Position numbers and translations under genes: made by a program. DNA of 64,000 nucleotides from Cupriavidus pauculus. GTDB lineage: Bacteria; Pseudomonadota; Gammaproteobacteria; Burkholderiales; Burkholderiaceae. Of this stretch, positions 63,431 to 64,000 are shown in pieces (positions within the stretch are counted from its first letter, which is position 1; the number at the start of each line of letters is the position of its first letter). Under the pieces are notes generated by a model. That model did not search any database. It had not been told where the DNA came from and was given only the letters and a program-made list of their open reading frames with translations. The DNA lies in assembly GCF_022179805.1 (NCBI RefSeq), contig NZ_BPUO01000002.1:1-64000 (forward strand), in the 5' to 3' direction.

Positions 63431-64000
63431 ATGGATATTCGTAAACTGCAGCGCGCGATCGTCGACGGACTCGAGGATGTGAAGGCGCAGGACATCAAGG
63501 TGTTCGACACCACTCACCTGACCGAACTGTTCGACCGGGTGGTGATCGCCAGCGGCAATTCGAACCGCCAGACCAAGGCGCTGGCGGCGTCGGTACGGGA
63601 CACGGTGAAGGACGCCGGCGGCCATATCGTGGCCGTGGAAGGCCTGGAGACTGGCGAATGGGTGCTGGTGGACTGCGGCGACGCCGTGGTGCACATCCTG
63701 CAGCCGCAACTGCGCCTGTACTACAACCTTGAAGAAATCTGGGGCGACAAGCCGGTCCGCGTGAAGCTGGCCGCCGCCCGTGGCCTGGCCAAGGCCAGCG
63801 AGCCGGTGGACGACGAGGACGCCGAACCGGCACCGCGCGTGCGCCGCGCTTCGAACCTGCGTCCGTCGCTGGCCCGCCTGCCTGAAGGCATGAAGGAGCC
63901 GTCGCCGCCGATGGGCCACGAGGACACCGATCCGGACGCACTGGCCACCATGGGCGCCCGCGCGCGCAAGGCCAGCGCGGCCCGCAAGACGTCGACTGGC
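63431..64000 (+). CDS. rsfS: Ribosomal silencing factor RsfS (cut by window end)
   Basis: Binds ribosomal protein uL14 and blocks subunit joining in starvation. Residues 1-115 carry the RsfS domain (LEDVKAQDIKVFDT, VIASGNSNRQTKALA, GDAVVHILQPQLRLYYNLEEIWGD). About 75 more residues, rich in Ala, Arg, Pro and acidic residues, continue to the window edge without a stop, so the protein has a long added tail. ATG 63407 overlapping the nadD stop (ATGA) is an alternative start eight codons earlier. Confidence 0.92.
   Translation, partial: MDIRKLQRAIVDGLEDVKAQDIKVFDTTHLTELFDRVVIASGNSNRQTKALAASVRDTVKDAGGHIVAVEGLETGEWVLVDCGDAVVHILQPQLRLYYNLEEIWGDKPVRVKLAAARGLAKASEPVDDEDAEPAPRVRRASNLRPSLARLPEGMKEPSPPMGHEDTDPDALATMGARARKASAARKTSTG

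Overview
The window is a GC-rich, densely packed stretch of a beta-proteobacterial chromosome, most likely Cupriavidus or a close Ralstonia relative (Burkholderiaceae). The evidence is the gene order yebC / purD-hemF-nadD-rsfS, the greB / spoT-rpoZ-gmk-yicC and rph-rdgB-hemW blocks, TctC-type (TTT) solute receptors next to catabolic genes, a Porin_4-type porin and the codon usage. Genus is an inference from gene order and protein style; no search was run. I see no transposase, integrase, phage gene or CRISPR array.

Layout. 0.1-6.6 kb: a leftward operon for hexuronate use (uronate dehydrogenase, SMP-30-type lactonase, three-part TRAP transporter) divergent from a porin. 6.9-13.5 kb: tRNA-Thr, a small HEPN-domain gene overlapping another reading frame, a degenerate receiver protein, FapA (DUF342), a methyltransferase, DUF1415 and a FAD oxidoreductase. 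13.5-22.2 kb: a DUF2917 protein divergent from a MocR/GntR-aminotransferase regulator, a diguanylate cyclase, an LpxO-like hydroxylase, a DUF2252 kinase-fold protein, small unknown proteins and a membrane-anchored aspartyl protease. 22.2-33.7 kb: initiator tRNA and tRNA-Arg, then core genes (greB, spoT, rpoZ, gmk, yicC, a Ser/Thr kinase-PP2C phosphatase pair, rph, rdgB, hemW). 33.7-36.7 kb: a glycine-zipper lipoprotein, tRNA-Ser and a CsgG-DUF4810-DUF799 lipoprotein operon. 36.9-42.3 kb: a second uronate/aldarate block (TTT receptor, gudD, FadR-type GntR regulator, 2-oxoglutarate semialdehyde dehydrogenase). 42.3-46 kb: an OpuC/OsmU-type osmolyte ABC importer. 46.5-53 kb: pirin, a BMP-type nucleoside ABC importer, repeats, a YkvA-like protein. 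53.2-59.3 kb: mgsA, an SDR, a DMT exporter, a second TTT receptor, upp, a DUF3149 micro-protein and a HerA-like DUF853 ATPase. 59.5-64 kb: yebC, purD, hemF, nadD and the start of rsfS.

How they work together. The two sugar-acid blocks, about 33 kb apart, together encode most of the oxidative hexuronate route: porin and TRAP uptake, Udh to aldarolactone, SMP-30 to aldarate, GudD to 5-dehydro-4-deoxyglucarate, and finally semialdehyde oxidation to 2-oxoglutarate. The step between (KdgD) is not in the window. A near-palindrome of consensus GTCRTAYGAC recurs in the promoter regions of both blocks and at the regulator's own promoter, so the FadR-type regulator at 39.7 kb is the best candidate to control both.
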